64,000 nucleotides of DNA, taken from Mesodorylaimus sp. YZB2_4. Taxonomy: Eukaryota; Nematoda; Enoplea; Dorylaimida; Dorylaimidae. The notes beneath the pieces are model-generated. The model was not told the DNA's origin and searched no databases. It worked only from the letters and a program-made list of their open reading frames with translations. The stretch's first letter is position 1. Every line of letters begins with the position of its first letter. The translations under genes and the position numbers were made by a program. Shown here one piece after another: positions 1 through 11,612 of this stretch. Where the stretch lies: positions 186,001 to 250,000 of the forward strand of contig JASANH010000715.1 of the NCBI GenBank assembly GCA_030248295.1, in the 5' to 3' direction.

Positions 1-1015
1 CCACATCCCACTTTTATGAGTGAATTCGATGGTGCTAGTGGTTGCTTTTTTTGCAACCTCGATTTTCACAAACATATCACAAAAAAGGTTTTTTCCAAAA
101 TAATTGGGCGATATCAACCATAACTTATTCGATCACTAGTACGTAAACTTTGAATTTCCCGCCCGCGCGCCGCTTTTGACATTAGCGATTTGGGCGGGTC
201 ACTCTGGGAACCCGCAAAAAATGTTGACCTTTTTACATTAAGAAAAAGGAATATATCAGTACAAATAAGACCAAAAAATAAAAAAGGTGGATATTTTTTT
301 TTGCGGTTTCCACAGAAAGTCCGCCCAAACTGCTCCAATGTCATAAGCGACGTGCGGGCGGGAAATTTAAAAGTGCGCACTTGGCACTTGGTGACCTGCG
401 CTATCTTCGCATCTGTTTCCAACAAAAAAAATTCAAATTTTATCCGAAAAGAAAACCATTTTGATGTTATTTTTATACGAAAATGAATGTCTTTTCGTCA
501 TATGTTCTACAATATTTTCAAAAATGGAGTTTTTTGGGTAACCCTTCATGGTTGGCTGCAGCTTTTGCATAGTTCGATATCAAAAGTATGGACAGGAGAG
601 GGCAGGGTTGCGTTAAAAGCTAGATGGTCGGGGGGAAGCATATTCCAAGCTGGGCAAACCTAGTCTTGTCGTTACCTTACAAAAGGCCTGAAAGTCCTCA
701 ACTTGAGGGGCACGTTCAACTTCGGCGCCCAATATCTCTAGATAGGTGAGAGATAGACACTTTTAAAAACAAGCATTCGATTCTCCATTCATTTGCGAAC
801 ACGCTGATGTGTCGCTGATTGTATAAGACCTAAAGATCAGTGAGTTATGGCCAATATCGCCCAACCACACTAAAAAAACGCGTTTCCGATAACTCTGTGG
901 GAATGGAGTTTGCAGCAAATAGGCACTGTTGCATCACTATCACCCCTCATGGGTGCATCATATTCACACATAAAAGTCGGGTGAGAAGTTAAAAATTCAA
1001 GCTTGCCTAAAAATT
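1..1015. repeat. Dispersed repeat R1, copy A
   Basis: This stretch is similar to 61715-62485. Shared blocks include the start (TTTTATG..GAATTCGATG), a middle block ending in GGCACTTGGTGACC, and a long block around 724-865 (GGCGCCCAATATCTC onward) that ends in GTGAGTTATGGCC. The copies differ by point changes and indels. This copy carries about 240 extra bases, including a GCGGGCGGGAAATT inverted repeat (150-185 against 335-371). No protein was recognised in it. An old non-coding transposon is likely, but the family was not identified. Confidence 0.7.
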
Positions 1016-3112
1016 TTACCGCATTAACGTAACTTTTACCATTTTCTTTCTTTAAAAAAACCAAAATGCTGATAAAACCTAATTCAAGTCGTAAAATCGA
1101 AAGTTTTCAGGAAAAAAGGCCTACATTAAGCCACAACGAAATCTGGTACTGAAGAAAAGAAAATCAGGATCTACAAATTCGAGGTTCTTTCGGAAACTGC
1201 GAGCTGTAAGTGCTGCTGGGAGACTTTTGTCAAAAATACTTCACTTTGACAGTAGCACCAGCGTGGAAGACGGAATGCGAAAGCCTGACTTTAGGACTCA
1301 TAGTGGCGGAAAATTTATCTGCGAAGTTAACAGACAAGGGAAGCCAAGCGGATAAAGAAAAATAGAGCTTACCCTCTAGCTTCAAGATTCTTAGTCAGAT
1401 TAACAAAAAAAACAGTTTTTAGTCAATTAAATAAGTTTTTACTTTTTTCGAAGCGAAGAACTCCCTACATTTAAATTCCCGCCAAAAACTTAGAGCGCCC
1501 AAGTTTAAAAAGCACACATCCGCGCAAGTAGGCTAAAAAATTTGGCGCGATTTTAAACTCTCTAAAGGCAAAAAAACAATAAAAAATGTTTTTTAAGGTG
1601 CACAATTTTTTACGCTACTTTTACACAGAGAATTGCAGCAATATTTTTCCCAAGCTCATGTCAAGGTTCTTTTTAGAAAAGAAGCACTCATTACATTTGA
1701 ATTCCCGTCGAAAGTTAAAAATGCGCCACCAAAAAGCAAACATCCGCGCAAGTATGTTTACAATTTTGGCGCGAATTTAAACCATTTAGACATGATCTCT
1801 CGTGACGCTATGAGTAGCCAAAAATATTACAAAGAAATTTTGTCAATGCGCACAATTATTGCCCTCCCTTTTACACAGAGAACTGGCGTCAATATTTTAC
1901 TGAAGTTCATGGCAATCAATCCTTGAACTTCAATTAACCTTTTCCACTCCAAACGGTTTTTTTATCAAGACTCACTTTGAACATGTTTTCGTCGATTTTA
2001 AAACTAGATTAATCAGGTCTATCCGAAGATTGATATTGCCAATTGGCAAGATTTTGGCAACTTGTTTAGCTTTTCCACATTCTTGTCAGCTGTTTCCGCC
2101 GTTTGACTAGAGTCAAGTAAAAATAGCTTGTTCACCTTGCATCTAGGTATCAGGGCGAGTAAAAATACCAAAGTACTTGCGAAAGGTTCTAATTTGTAAA
2201 CACACGACTTTTAGTCTTTTCCGTGACTTGACTAATGTAAGCACTTTTAGAAAAGTTGAAAAAGCCTGAAAGCGTTTTTTCAGATGATGACGCGCATAAA
2301 TTCGATCCGGGTTAGTGAGTGAGCAAAACAAAATTTCGCGAATGTTGTGGCATGAAAAAGACGTCTTCAGCTTTTAAGTTTTAAGGAAAACACCTTTTGC
2401 GGGGAAAAACTATTGAGGGGGTCGAAAAGTTGAAAAATCTTGTTTACTCTACGGTTTTCAAAATACTGTTGCATGCATAGGCCATGAATGCTTGGTTTGA
2501 AAACACTGGTGGGCTAAGGTTTCGTGCGTGCTGGGTCAAAAAATGTTTAACTACTTTTGATTTCCATGCAATTCACAGTCCAGCTCGCTCAAAATTTTTG
2601 TTTAAAAAAGTCACTTGCAAAACAACAAAAAAATTAACGAATTTGTTAGCTTGGCAATAACTGCTGGTTCGTTGGGCAATAATTGTACCTGATTTATATC
2701 ACATAAAGAAGACTAGACGCATAAATCAGGAATAATTGCTGTGTTATTTCCGCCTAAGCACTCACAAATTTTCTACATTTCTAGAGATGTAAATTTTTTC
2801 TGCTGCTGCTAAAATCGCCCATGTTTTTTTTGGAAAAAGAATTTAGCCACCGTGAATTAAAAAAAACCAGCGATTTGCGCTTTGAGGGTGATTTGTTTGA
2901 GGCAAAATTGAATTCCCGCCAAAAGTTAAACCGCACATCCGAGTACTGTAGGTTTAAAACCTTGGCGCGAATTCAAATTTTTCTGTCGTGGTCTCTAAAG
3001 AAGCCAAAAGTGTATGAATTGTGTTCTTTATTGCCAGGTCAAACATTTTCCTATAACGCAACCCTTTACTTTTGGGTCTTCCGCTGGGCTGCGATTGGTT
3101 TATAAGACTTAC
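1016..3112. other. No gene recognised; AT-rich spacer or intron
   Basis: No ORF here has splice sites or recognisable content. Several copies of the GAATTCCCGCCAAAA-type motif occur (about 1470, 1700 and 2910). The segment next to 3113 must be the intron downstream of the Ser/Gln-rich exon on the minus strand. The exon that would follow was not found. Confidence 0.5.
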
Positions 3113-4348
3113 CTTCAACGAAGTTGACAATTGGGCTGATGTTGTGTTCAAATTAGTGCTATTTGATAATTGACTGACTGAGCCAGTAACCCCCTCCTCC
3201 ATTTCCCCTCCACTTTGGCTATCCCGATGTGCTGGCGATAAATGTTGCTTCAATTTCGACGCGTATCGACCAAGTGACGACGTGCTATAGGCGGTGGATT
3301 GTTGAGTTTTCACCACCTTACACCCACGTTTTTCATGTTGTTGGCCATCGATGATGATTGAAGGAGGATCGTGGTCGGAGTTGGTTATTTGCGCATTGGA
3401 TGGTATTGGAGTGGAAAGGCGTTGTTCCGGAACCGTGATCGTCTCATCCACACTGGGCACTTTGGACTGAGTCTTTTCAAGTTGATCTTGTTTTTCTTGT
3501 CGTCGTCGATGTTTGTCTGAGTTTGTGGTAAAAAATCGAGACATAAAACTTGTTGGATGAGTGATTCCGGATTTTGAATTCTTGACTTTAGTATTTTTCT
3601 CAATTTGTTCTTGATTTGTATTATTAGTGACACTTTGAACAGTCTGAGGTGGCGGCATTGTAGGAGCTAATAAGTCGGCTTTTGTTGATTCAGTGGTGGA
3701 AATAGTTTGGTTTGTAATTTTAACTTGACGATAATAAGTTTCGTCTGGACAACAATTCGATTCGTGTCTATTATTTGAATTTTTACGTCGACTTTTCCAA
3801 CAACTAGACGTAACCGATCCTTGAGCCGAGTTTTGTGTTGTGGATATTCGTCGTGGAAATGAATCTAAAAATTTCGTAGACGATTTTAAACTAAATTTTG
3901 GCGACGAACTAGCTCGTGGTAAATCGCCAGCCGATGCGCACAATCTGGCACGAGTAGGTAAATTTGTAGAATAGGAGACAATTTGGGAAGATTTTCTTTT
4001 CGAATGCCCGTTTTCAATACTCGTAGAAAACAATGCGCGTAGGCTGATGGAATTTTGGTTAGTGGACGAATAATGAGTCCTCGGCAACGACGATACGCTA
4101 TTGGTTGACTCTTTTCCGCTAGAACCAAGAGAAAGCGTTTGAATTTGTGCCTGTTGCTGCTGCTGGCGATCGTTTTGCAATTTTTGAACGGCTGCAACTC
4201 GCCGATGTATAGTGACGTAAGAGGGCGGTATGGATGTATTGAAGTCGGTGGCGGGTAGGGCGGTCGTCGTTGTGACTTGGGCAAAGTTTGCACAAGTTGG
4301 ATAAAGGCCCGAGGCAATTGACGCTTTTCTTCTATCCTTCGTGTACAT
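3113..4348 (-). CDS. Ser/Gln/Thr-rich exon of an unidentified protein
   Basis: This is one exon of 412 codons read on the minus strand. It starts at an ATG at 4348, with an in-frame TAG just upstream at 4367-4369, and ends at a strong donor (AAG|GTAAGT) at 3113 in phase 0. Continuing past the donor adds only about 53 intron-coded residues before a stop, so splicing is the better reading. The protein is low complexity: Ser/Thr-rich, a QQQQQ run near residue 62, and Lys/Arg-rich patches such as KSRRKNSNNR and KHRRRQEKQDQ. No signal peptide, membrane segment or known domain was seen. It resembles the disordered region of a cytoplasmic scaffold or signalling protein, which is inference from composition only. 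The 3' exons were not found. Confidence 0.6.
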
Positions 4349-4366
4349 TGCGGCACGGTTGCACGG

Positions 4367-4507
4367 CTAGTTTGGCATTTTAGTTAGCTCTTCAACGCTT
4401 TCAGGTGATGGGAGCCGACTAGTACGCCCATCGACGAGCAGCTGTTCGAGGCGGCTTGTTTGCGTAACGTTCCTCCTTCGACGAGGCCAATCGGCGAAAA
4501 CGGGTGC
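4367..4507 (-). other. Upstream in-frame ORF, possible 5' exon part or 5' UTR
   Basis: A good acceptor (TTTTAG|GGCACC) lies at 4508. From it, 46 codons read in the same frame as the 3113-4348 exon until a single TAG at 4367-4369, followed by six open codons to the ATG at 4348. Composition looks coding (for example RLPSPESVEELTK). It may be 5' UTR, a separate small exon, or an exon interrupted by the TAG. Confidence 0.3.
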
Positions 4508-4570
4508 CCTAAAACGTAAACATTGAGGATTTACACCCTGCCTCCCAGACCCTATGTACAAGAAATGCAT

Positions 4571-6210
4571 TTCAAACGGCTAATAAGTGGTTTTAGCTAT
4601 GATTATTTTTCAAAGATAAGATGCCACCTGTCGCTTTACCCGAGCCAGCTATTATTGGAATGCAGGCAGTTTATGAGATGGCCGGGTCGTTTTTGACAAA
4701 TGACCAAGGCATTGGATTTCGAAGGGCGAGGGAAGAGGTGGGCGAGTGACAATAAAATCAGTTAACTCAGAGGAAACAGGTGCCTGAACAGGCTCGGATA
4801 GGGGATTGAGGAAGTGGAAAAACTTTGAACTTAACGGTTAGTCACATTTGAGTCGGGCACAGGCGCAAGAGGGCCGACCGAATGGCCTTGAAGTTATTTG
4901 TTTTGACAAATACGAGTACTAGGACCCGCATTGAAGGTCGTGGGAACGTAACGATCTGATCATCGCGTCGATTAGGATCGGTACATTAGTGACATGGGAC
5001 AGGAAGGAATGGACTGGATAGAAAAAAGATGGTCTTACGTCATTCTGTTCTACAGGGCAAAGTCGCGATGTGGCAATATGGACAAAATGCCCCTTGGTAC
5101 CAGGCCTTATTAGCTGTGATAATGATCAAATAACACAGGGCCCAAATATCCGGATATTTGCCCCGTGATGAGAGATAGGCATACAAACGGGCCCCTTTGT
5201 ATAAAATACAAAGTTTGGTGACTTTAACCGCTTTAAACTTTGATCACCTCACCCAGATTTTCAAGAATGCGTTCTATGATACCGAAAAACATTTTGCGAC
5301 CCGTGCAAGGGGCTGAAACTATATTTTACGCACCCCATGCAAACATGAAGCAACAGTGGGCTAGTGAAGATTAGGCATATATAGCAATTGACCTGATGAA
5401 AGCCGTTAAAGCAATATGACACCTTCAACCAAACAAACTGATGTCTGAAACCATATTTTACCCACTTCGCACACTAGTCTTGCACTTCCGGTTTTGCCAA
5501 GGCGCTGAAACTGACCTGGCGTGAATGATGTCGGGACAAGTGAACTAAGGACCAGAAATACCACAATATTGCCTCTGGTGTGTAAAATATAGTTTCAGAT
5601 TAGGACTTTCCAAACTGCTAAAAGACAAGTAGGAGAAAACACCGCTTGAAGTAAAGGCCACCTCTTCTGGGAAGCGGCGCGTCTATAAGTATTTCCTTTT
5701 GCAAAGATTATCAAAGTCAGAACGAGCTAACTAGATTGACAGAGATATTTCAAGTTTTACCGACAACGTTGCCCGATTATAAGCAAAGAAAACTGATAAG
5801 CATGGCTAACAGGAAAATACAAACCCAACATACACGGGACGACGCACTGTACACTACACTGTACATCTGACGAATTTCTTAGACCGCCCGCCATACAATA
5901 CACATTGGTCATGGGAGCGATAGTGCATTTGAGCAATCCGAAATTGCATCTTACCAAAGCACGCATCAGTGCGCCTAATCCGCTATCATGGTCCGGCACA
6001 AAAGGCACACAAAAAACCGGCATTCCTTTGCCGCTCAACCAACCAAAATGGGTCCACCCCAGAAAAACTCTGTACTACGTCCGCCATTGACTGGTGGTCG
6101 ACACGCGTCAATGGAATCATTATTCTTGGCCAGTGTGATTGCAAAAATTACATTCTTATAAGTGAGAAAGACCGAATTCTTGCCCTTCCTGAAGGATACG
6201 AAAAAGTGTT
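4571..6210. other. No gene recognised; repeat-bearing spacer
   Basis: Nothing coding is recognised. The stretch holds three copies of the CTGAAACTATATTTTACAC motif (listed separately) and the start of a local duplication at about 6040. Confidence 0.5.
5313..5597. repeat. Repeat family A: three motif copies about 133 bp apart
   Basis: CTGAAACTATATTTTACGCA lies at 5313-5332 and CTGAAACCATATTTTACCCA at 5445-5464. The reverse complement, GTGTAAAATATAGTTTCAG, lies at 5579-5597. The spacings are 132 and 134 bp. The same 19-20-mer recurs at 11933, 12041, 29588, 34576, 34711, 35180-36290 and 61545. The inverted ends and near-constant spacing suggest a small non-autonomous foldback element (MITE). 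Confidence 0.6.
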
Positions 6211-6663
6211 GTGGCCGATTTACCTCCGCTCCTTTCACCGAAGCCGGAAACTGACCGAAAAATACATCCGCCCACCGAGGTGCATCCAAGGACCATCCCC
6301 CACTCACACTCTGAAATTGACGGTCACGACGAACGCGACATATTTGCAAGGAAAGTCAACATTTTGAAAATGACTTTTTCAAAGTTACGACCCGAGAGGG
6401 CGGACAGGCGAAAATTATCGTGTAAAAAATACTTTTTCGAGGACAAGTTAAACGTTTTGAAAAATCTAAATGATATTCAAAAAAATTGCACTCTCGGTGA
6501 CTTCATCACGACCAGACCAAACTCTTTCGAGTGCACACTGTCGCCAGTGACAGGACGCACCCCCCTACTCCGCCTCATACCTGAACAAAACATACACGAA
6601 TATGAACAGGAGACGGACCACTCCCAAATATGGATATGTCACTTTTTATTCGTTGAGAAGTAA
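6211..6663 (+). CDS. Uncertain 150-codon ORF
   Basis: This is an open frame of 150 codons that starts inside the local repeat. The middle is Lys-rich and the end is acidic. There is no signal peptide, membrane segment or known motif, and no convincing splice or promoter signals. The only support is an open frame in AT-rich sequence. It could be a short species-specific gene, a remnant of a mobile element or chance. Confidence 0.15.
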   Translation: MADLPPLLSPKPETDRKIHPPTEVHPRTIPHSHSEIDGHDERDIFARKVNILKMTFSKLRPERADRRKLSCKKYFFEDKLNVLKNLNDIQKNCTLGDFITTRPNSFECTLSPVTGRTPLLRLIPEQNIHEYEQETDHSQIWICHFLFVEK

Positions 6664-6764
6664 AATTGATGAACGTCTTGTTTGACCTTGACATTATTAG
6701 GAAAGAAAGTTTGACTGCAGGTTCATTATTCTTATCGCAGGGTGAAACAATGGAGAAGGAGGAG

Positions 6765-6895
6765 ATGGTTGTGGCCTAGCGGTTAAGGCGTTTGCTCTCA
6801 CGCTGGGTGGGGAGTGTTCGACTCCGCCTGGGGAAAAACTTATTGTCAAATGTTAAGCCCTCGAGTGCGCTATAATGCTTGGCTTAAGAGAAAGG
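6765..6895 (+). mobile_element. tRNA-derived SINE (family S1), copy 1
   Basis: A pol III A-box-like segment (TTGTGGCCTAGCGGTTAAGG) is followed by CTCTCACGCTGGGTG and a B-box-like GTTCGACTCC, then the S1 tail AAGCCCTCGAGTGCGCT..GCTTGGCT. Other copies lie at 17684, 26338, 32343 (minus) and 60543. The head resembles a class II (Ser/Leu-like) tRNA. It is too diverged to be a working tRNA. Confidence 0.75.
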
Positions 6896-7211
6896 GCGAC
6901 AAGACGTCTGGCGGACGAATCAGAATATGAGGAGCTGGGACTGACGAGCAGGCAAATCAACTAACCAGAATGGCTCTACCAGAAAAACAATGTACCACTA
7001 CCGCCATTGACTGGTTATCGACAAGCGATTCTCGGCCAGTGTCATTGCAAAAATTACACTCACATGAGTGAGAAAGAGAGAACCGCTGCTCTGTTCACTC
7101 ACTCTAGCGGACCTAGCGGTGGTGGAACTACATGACACACAATGTCACGCATAGCACGACGAAGGATTGCAGGGGGAGTGGAATTACGACAGCTGTTCTT
7201 TTAGTGTTTTC

Positions 7212-7415
7212 ATGTTAGCCGTGCATCCTACAGGGGAAAATCTCTGACCTTCTGAAAATCGTGGCAGCAACCAAGCGACGATACTGACTGTGCTGAGATC
7301 AGTGAGCACGGCGGGTTCAAATCCCACTCAAGGAAAACTTTCTGTGTCTTTTGATTTAACGATTACTTCTCTGGCTTAGATTCAGAAACTGTGAAAATAC
7401 GACTGCACGGCTAAG
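7212..7415. repeat. Repeat family B: short element with GTTAGCCGTGCA ends
   Basis: ATGTTAGCCGTGCA at 7212-7225 is matched by the inverted TGCACGGCTAA at 7403-7413. The inside holds a B-box-like GGCGGGTTCAAATCCCACT (about 7310-7328). Similar elements are at 19312-19445 and 34141-34277, and a single end is at 48441. Confidence 0.5.
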
Positions 7416-8290
7416 AGAATTCGACTTTTCGGTGTCTCACTGCAGTCTGACAAAATGGTTTAAAATTCTTAAGCTTGCTTCCCGATTTGAAAATCTTTGC
7501 ACTAAAAATATAACCGCGGGAATTCAAATTTTTAAATAGCTACAACTCTTCTGCCAGTAACCTGCCGTTTAAGTTTTAAAAATTTACACAAAGCTAAAGC
7601 AAACAAATCCTAGTAGTCTCTAACGACAAAAGAGTGTGAGAGTGAAAAAGTATATTGAATCGTGAAAACTCGTATCCAGGAAGCTCGTCGAGGTAAAGAG
7701 CAGGAAATTAAGTAAACGTGTCACTAAATTGACACAAATCGATGAAGCTTTCTTGCCCGAGCTACTCTACAATAAATGTCGACAGTCGAGTAGCCACGGC
7801 AAAAATGTGCTATTTATGGATCATAGAACTGTGGAATGCAATCAGAAGAAATTGGAAAGGATAGACCAAATTATTCCGCTAAAAATCTAGTGTTTTCCCG
7901 CAAAATATTTTAAAAATACTACGCATAGTTTGCTGCTCGTGCTAGTTTGCTGCATTCCATGCAGAAAAAGCGAGGAAAAAATCTGCGCAATAAAACTTCG
8001 CAAAATTTTCGGAAAACAAAAGCAAATCCTCAAAATGCGCGATTCAATCATTCTTTAGCCGCCCTATTCCCAAATCCCAGACACGCCAACAGGAGTCCCG
8101 TCCAGTCGTATCAGAATTGAACCTCAAAAATAGCCGACAGCTCGCTTCCTTCCTGGGCAAACATAAAAGCGAGAAAAACAAGCTTAATCGTTCTTTCCAA
8201 CAGGCCTTGGCCTGCCACCTCTCGGCTTACCCTGGCCAATAAGAGGATACAGCCGGTGCTCGTGCCCAATGACGCCTGGTCATATATGGC
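7416..8290. other. No gene recognised
   Basis: AT-rich sequence with no long open frame supported by splice sites. Nothing specific was recognised. Confidence 0.5.
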
Positions 8291-8338
8291 CTAAAGGAAG
8301 GCACAGATTCGAGCTCCGATTAGCACACGCTCACTTAC

Positions 8339-8479
8339 ACCAGTTTCTCGGCTGTAGTGGGCTGCGAAGGAAGAAATGTCAGAGACCTCTAAGAAAAGAG
8401 TATCTTGTCGATTTCCGACGTCAATAAAGACTAAACGAGCCTTTCTAGTTTCTTGCACAACTAATGCATAATCCGACAT
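8339..8479 (-). CDS. Possible internal or first exon, product unknown
   Basis: An open frame on the minus strand starts at an ATG at 8479 and reaches a good donor (GGT|GTAAGTGAG) at 8339 in phase 0, giving 47 codons. The peptide (for example KARLVFIDVGNRQDTLFLEV) has an alternating beta-strand-like pattern and looks coding. No partner exon was found on either side, and the family was not recognised. Confidence 0.3.
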
Positions 8480-8499
8480 CAAACTTACTCGAGACACGA

Positions 8500-10177
8500 C
8501 AGAACGAAATTAGATTCCAGCGAAGTAGCGACTGCGAAGCACGCTTTCTGAAAAATAGCGGAATAAAATATGCAGTTTGAAAAAGCACTTAACATTTGTC
8601 ATTTTTTGCACATCGATTCGCCACTTCTAAAATGCAAGTCCACATTTGAAGCAAATATTCAATTTCGTGAAAGAATTGTGCATAGTGGAGAGGAAAAGCG
8701 AGGATAGGCGACTGAGATTGAGACATCGATCGAAGTCAATTCGAGTAGTAACCTAGCCTGGATGTACCACAGGGAATGGATGATATACTCCTCACATCTC
8801 GCTTCATCATTTCAATTTCCGGCGTACCACAAGGATAATCAGAGCCGGAGTCTGGTTACACTCTAATGCTTCGTTTTTTGAGCCCAGCCGCGTTTTTTAA
8901 CGAAGAAGACGAATGGTTTTTGCGAGCACAAAGTATTAGCCACACGATTTGTATGAGGCGAAGATAAAGTGATATTTGGGTACAAATGGGGATGTAGGCT
9001 GGCGAAGCAGTCGGGTCTGAATTTGTTTTCGTCTAGCCTATAGCAAATTAAAAGAATTTTTTTGCTTATTTTCAGTCAAACAAATTTTTTAAGGACCTTA
9101 AAATTGTCCTTATGTTTGATTTGATGTTTAGTTGTGAGTTTCCCGCCATTTTATTGGTTTGAAATTGTTATACTCTACGAGTTTTCCTTCATTTAGACTA
9201 TTTCACCGTGCATATCGAGATATTGCGACTATTTAAACTCTGCGCAATATCCGTTCAAAAAAACAAATTGTCAGTGCTTATCCACAAAAGAGAGACCTAT
9301 CCGATCAGTGCATTTGGCTCAAGTGTCCTGGAAGCTGAAAACAATTGGTCTCATATTGCAAACAGGGCGTATCATGAATACTTGCAGGCGCTAGGTCATG
9401 TATTTTATACGTCCATTTCGGCAGGTAAATGCTCACGCAATTTCGAAATACTGTACTTTCCCGCCACATATCGTCCCTTCGCATCAGGGGGGGGGGGGCG
9501 CCGGATGTTTCACGATCAGTAGGTCGAATTATCAAACACTGTGCGGGAATCGTGTCATCGTCAGTGGGGAGCGTCTCATAATCGGTTTTTGTATGTCCAA
9601 GATTCTGGGAAGTGGTGGAACGCTACTTGAGAGGTGGCGTAGCGAGTAGATTACTTCAGACCTGCTTTTTGCATTGCGTATTCGCCTTATACAGCGGATA
9701 TACTAAAACTGCTAATTTAATCATCCTTCCAACAAACCATGGTTTTGCTCACGTAAGAGCGTCGAAAACTGTTTTGTACTATCGGTTTTCAGTTTGTGCT
9801 GCGCTAAGCAATTCACGCTGCCATGCGTGCTGCACATTGAAAGATGCTGTACATAAAGACCACGCTCACAGTCTGTAATTTCAGCTATTCAAAAGTTTCT
9901 ATATCCATGTAAATGTCATTAAAATAACACTTATCGAATGTGCCATAAACAATATCCATTCTGGGTCCAGCTTGATTTATTTTTGAGTTCAAGGGCACAT
10001 CATTCACACATCATCCAGTCAAGACAGGCACATCGCTCGATAGGCCTGTCTTGACTGGACCAGAGAGAGAGTGTGAAATAGTCCGCATAGCGTCGCAGAC
10101 CTGCGAGGTCATTTCGATGTGTCTGTCTGCTGCTGGTTAGTCGATTCTCCTGCGCTCGTCGACAACTGATTGAAATC
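8500..10177. other. No gene recognised; spacer with a poly-G run
   Basis: The open frames here are short and lack splice support. A run of about ten G lies near 9487. A hairpin at 10015-10058 is listed separately. Confidence 0.5.
10015..10058. repeat. Perfect 15-bp hairpin upstream of the 10178 gene
   Basis: CCAGTCAAGACAGGC (10015-10029) and its exact reverse complement (10044-10058) enclose a 14-base loop. It lies 120 bp before the start codon of the next gene, so it could sit in its promoter or 5' UTR. Confidence 0.7.
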
Positions 10178-10897
10178 ATGAAAGTGTGCATCATTGCGAG
10201 CCTGCGCACTCTGCAACTCGTGATCACTGGATGCATGGCCACGTTGGTTTTCGCGAGGTTCGCGTTCAAGAATCCGTCGATCAGTCACAGCTTCGACAAC
10301 AGCACTTCAGTGGTCGACGAGAAGACAGCGATCTCCACGTACAAGTTCTTCCGCGAACCTGAACCGCATTTGAACGTCAGCGACGACGAGCTGCTGCGTT
10401 TCTGGCGTTTGCCTTCCATGACTCAAATCTCGCCAGAAAAGCGATCGATCGGAATCTGTCGTCTGGCCGCGCAACGAAAATTGGAAAAGGAATGGGAGCC
10501 GTGCATTCGCGTGTGTGTGTGGTGGTTGTAGGTCATCTTGGTCGTGGGTATTATCGACCAATATTTCGAATTTTTCAGTAATCAGATAAAAAATGTGGAA
10601 TCTTAGTGGTCCAATCCGTTCTCAGCACCCTTGAACAGCCGTCTGTACCCGTTTTGGTACCCGTTGGCGCGCAGTCTGCTGCGGAATGTGCTCGGTGCCC
10701 TCTACAACATCCAAGTCGATGGTCTCGGCCTGAAATACACTCTGGAAGGGGATATTCTACCGAATCGCTACTACTCTTCCACGCCGACCACGTGGACTGC
10801 GCTGTTCAGCCTGTGCCTGATCCTCTGCCCGATCACCATCGCGGAATGCGGATGTCTGCTATTGCGCTCTTTGATATATGCGAAGAAATCCATCTGA
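10178..10897 (+). CDS. Small protein with two membrane segments, family unknown
   Basis: Two exons are inferred: 10178-10510 and 10607-10897, joined in phase 0 at CGC|GTGTGT and CTTAG|TGG, giving 207 residues. Another donor in the GT-repeat six bases on is possible. Residues about 8-28 (LRTLQLVITGCMATLVFARF) form a hydrophobic segment that could be a membrane anchor or uncleaved signal. A second segment (TWTALFSLCLILCPITIAEC) lies near the C-terminus and is followed by a short basic tail. The middle contains the acidic stretch NVSDDELLRFW and the Arg-rich PLARSLLRNVLG. An AATAAA lies at 11145-11150, about 250 bp after the stop. I do not recognise the family. GC content is higher than in the flanks, which supports coding. 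Confidence 0.6.
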
Positions 10898-11612
10898 TAA
10901 AGTTCTGAAAGCAGGAAAGAATGCATTTCATGTAATGTGGCTGATGATCGGTGATGCACTTCGGCTGTTGCAGTAAAGGTACAATCACAGCGCTTGTTCC
11001 AATTCCCCTCTCTTTTTCGCGAATCATCTCGATGATAATGCGGTCAAAACGCCTCTACAAGGTTTGTAAATTACAGTACTTGTTTCGTAAAAACTGCGCC
11101 ATCAATTAGCAACGAGCAAAATTATTTTAAAAACCAGAGCTGTCAATAAAAACCGACTTTTCCACTTGCACCGTTTTTCCGTTAACCCCTCTCAAACGAC
11201 GTCGTATGAGCAAACCCCAACCTTTTAACCGATTTTTGACTATCAGCTCTAGTTTCTACTGTAGATCATATTCGGTAGACCTTTAGAAAAGCGTATTTGG
11301 GATTCTTAGTTCGATCACCCGGAACTGGTGTTTGAGTCTAGATACGATTCCCCCCCCCCCCCTTGGCATAAGACCTCCAATTTGTACGGGCCAAAACCAG
11401 GACGACCCCGAAATTCGAATTGAAATGTGGGCACTAGACCAAAGTTTAGAATTGGAGTGCTTTATTTGTTTCGATTCACTTCTGAAAACTACAGCGTAGC
11501 GAAAATCGCATGACGCTTTTGTTAAAACATTTTTAAGAACTGATCTTTCCCAATCATTACTTCAGAAAACTGTTTTTTCAGCAGCCACTACTTCAAGAAT
11601 AAAAAAAACATT

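Larger units (their letters stand above)
6040..7085. repeat. Local direct repeat pair flanking a SINE
   Basis: About 130 bp at 6040-6180 is repeated at 6955-7085. The shared core runs from CCGCCATTGACTGGT through GGCCAGTGT to GCAAAAATTACA and AGTGAGAAAGA. A tRNA-derived SINE lies between the copies. Confidence 0.6.

Noticed and set aside
9208-9878. Overlapping plus ORFs of 83-104 codons
   Set aside because: They span a poly-G run and have no splice support or recognisable content.
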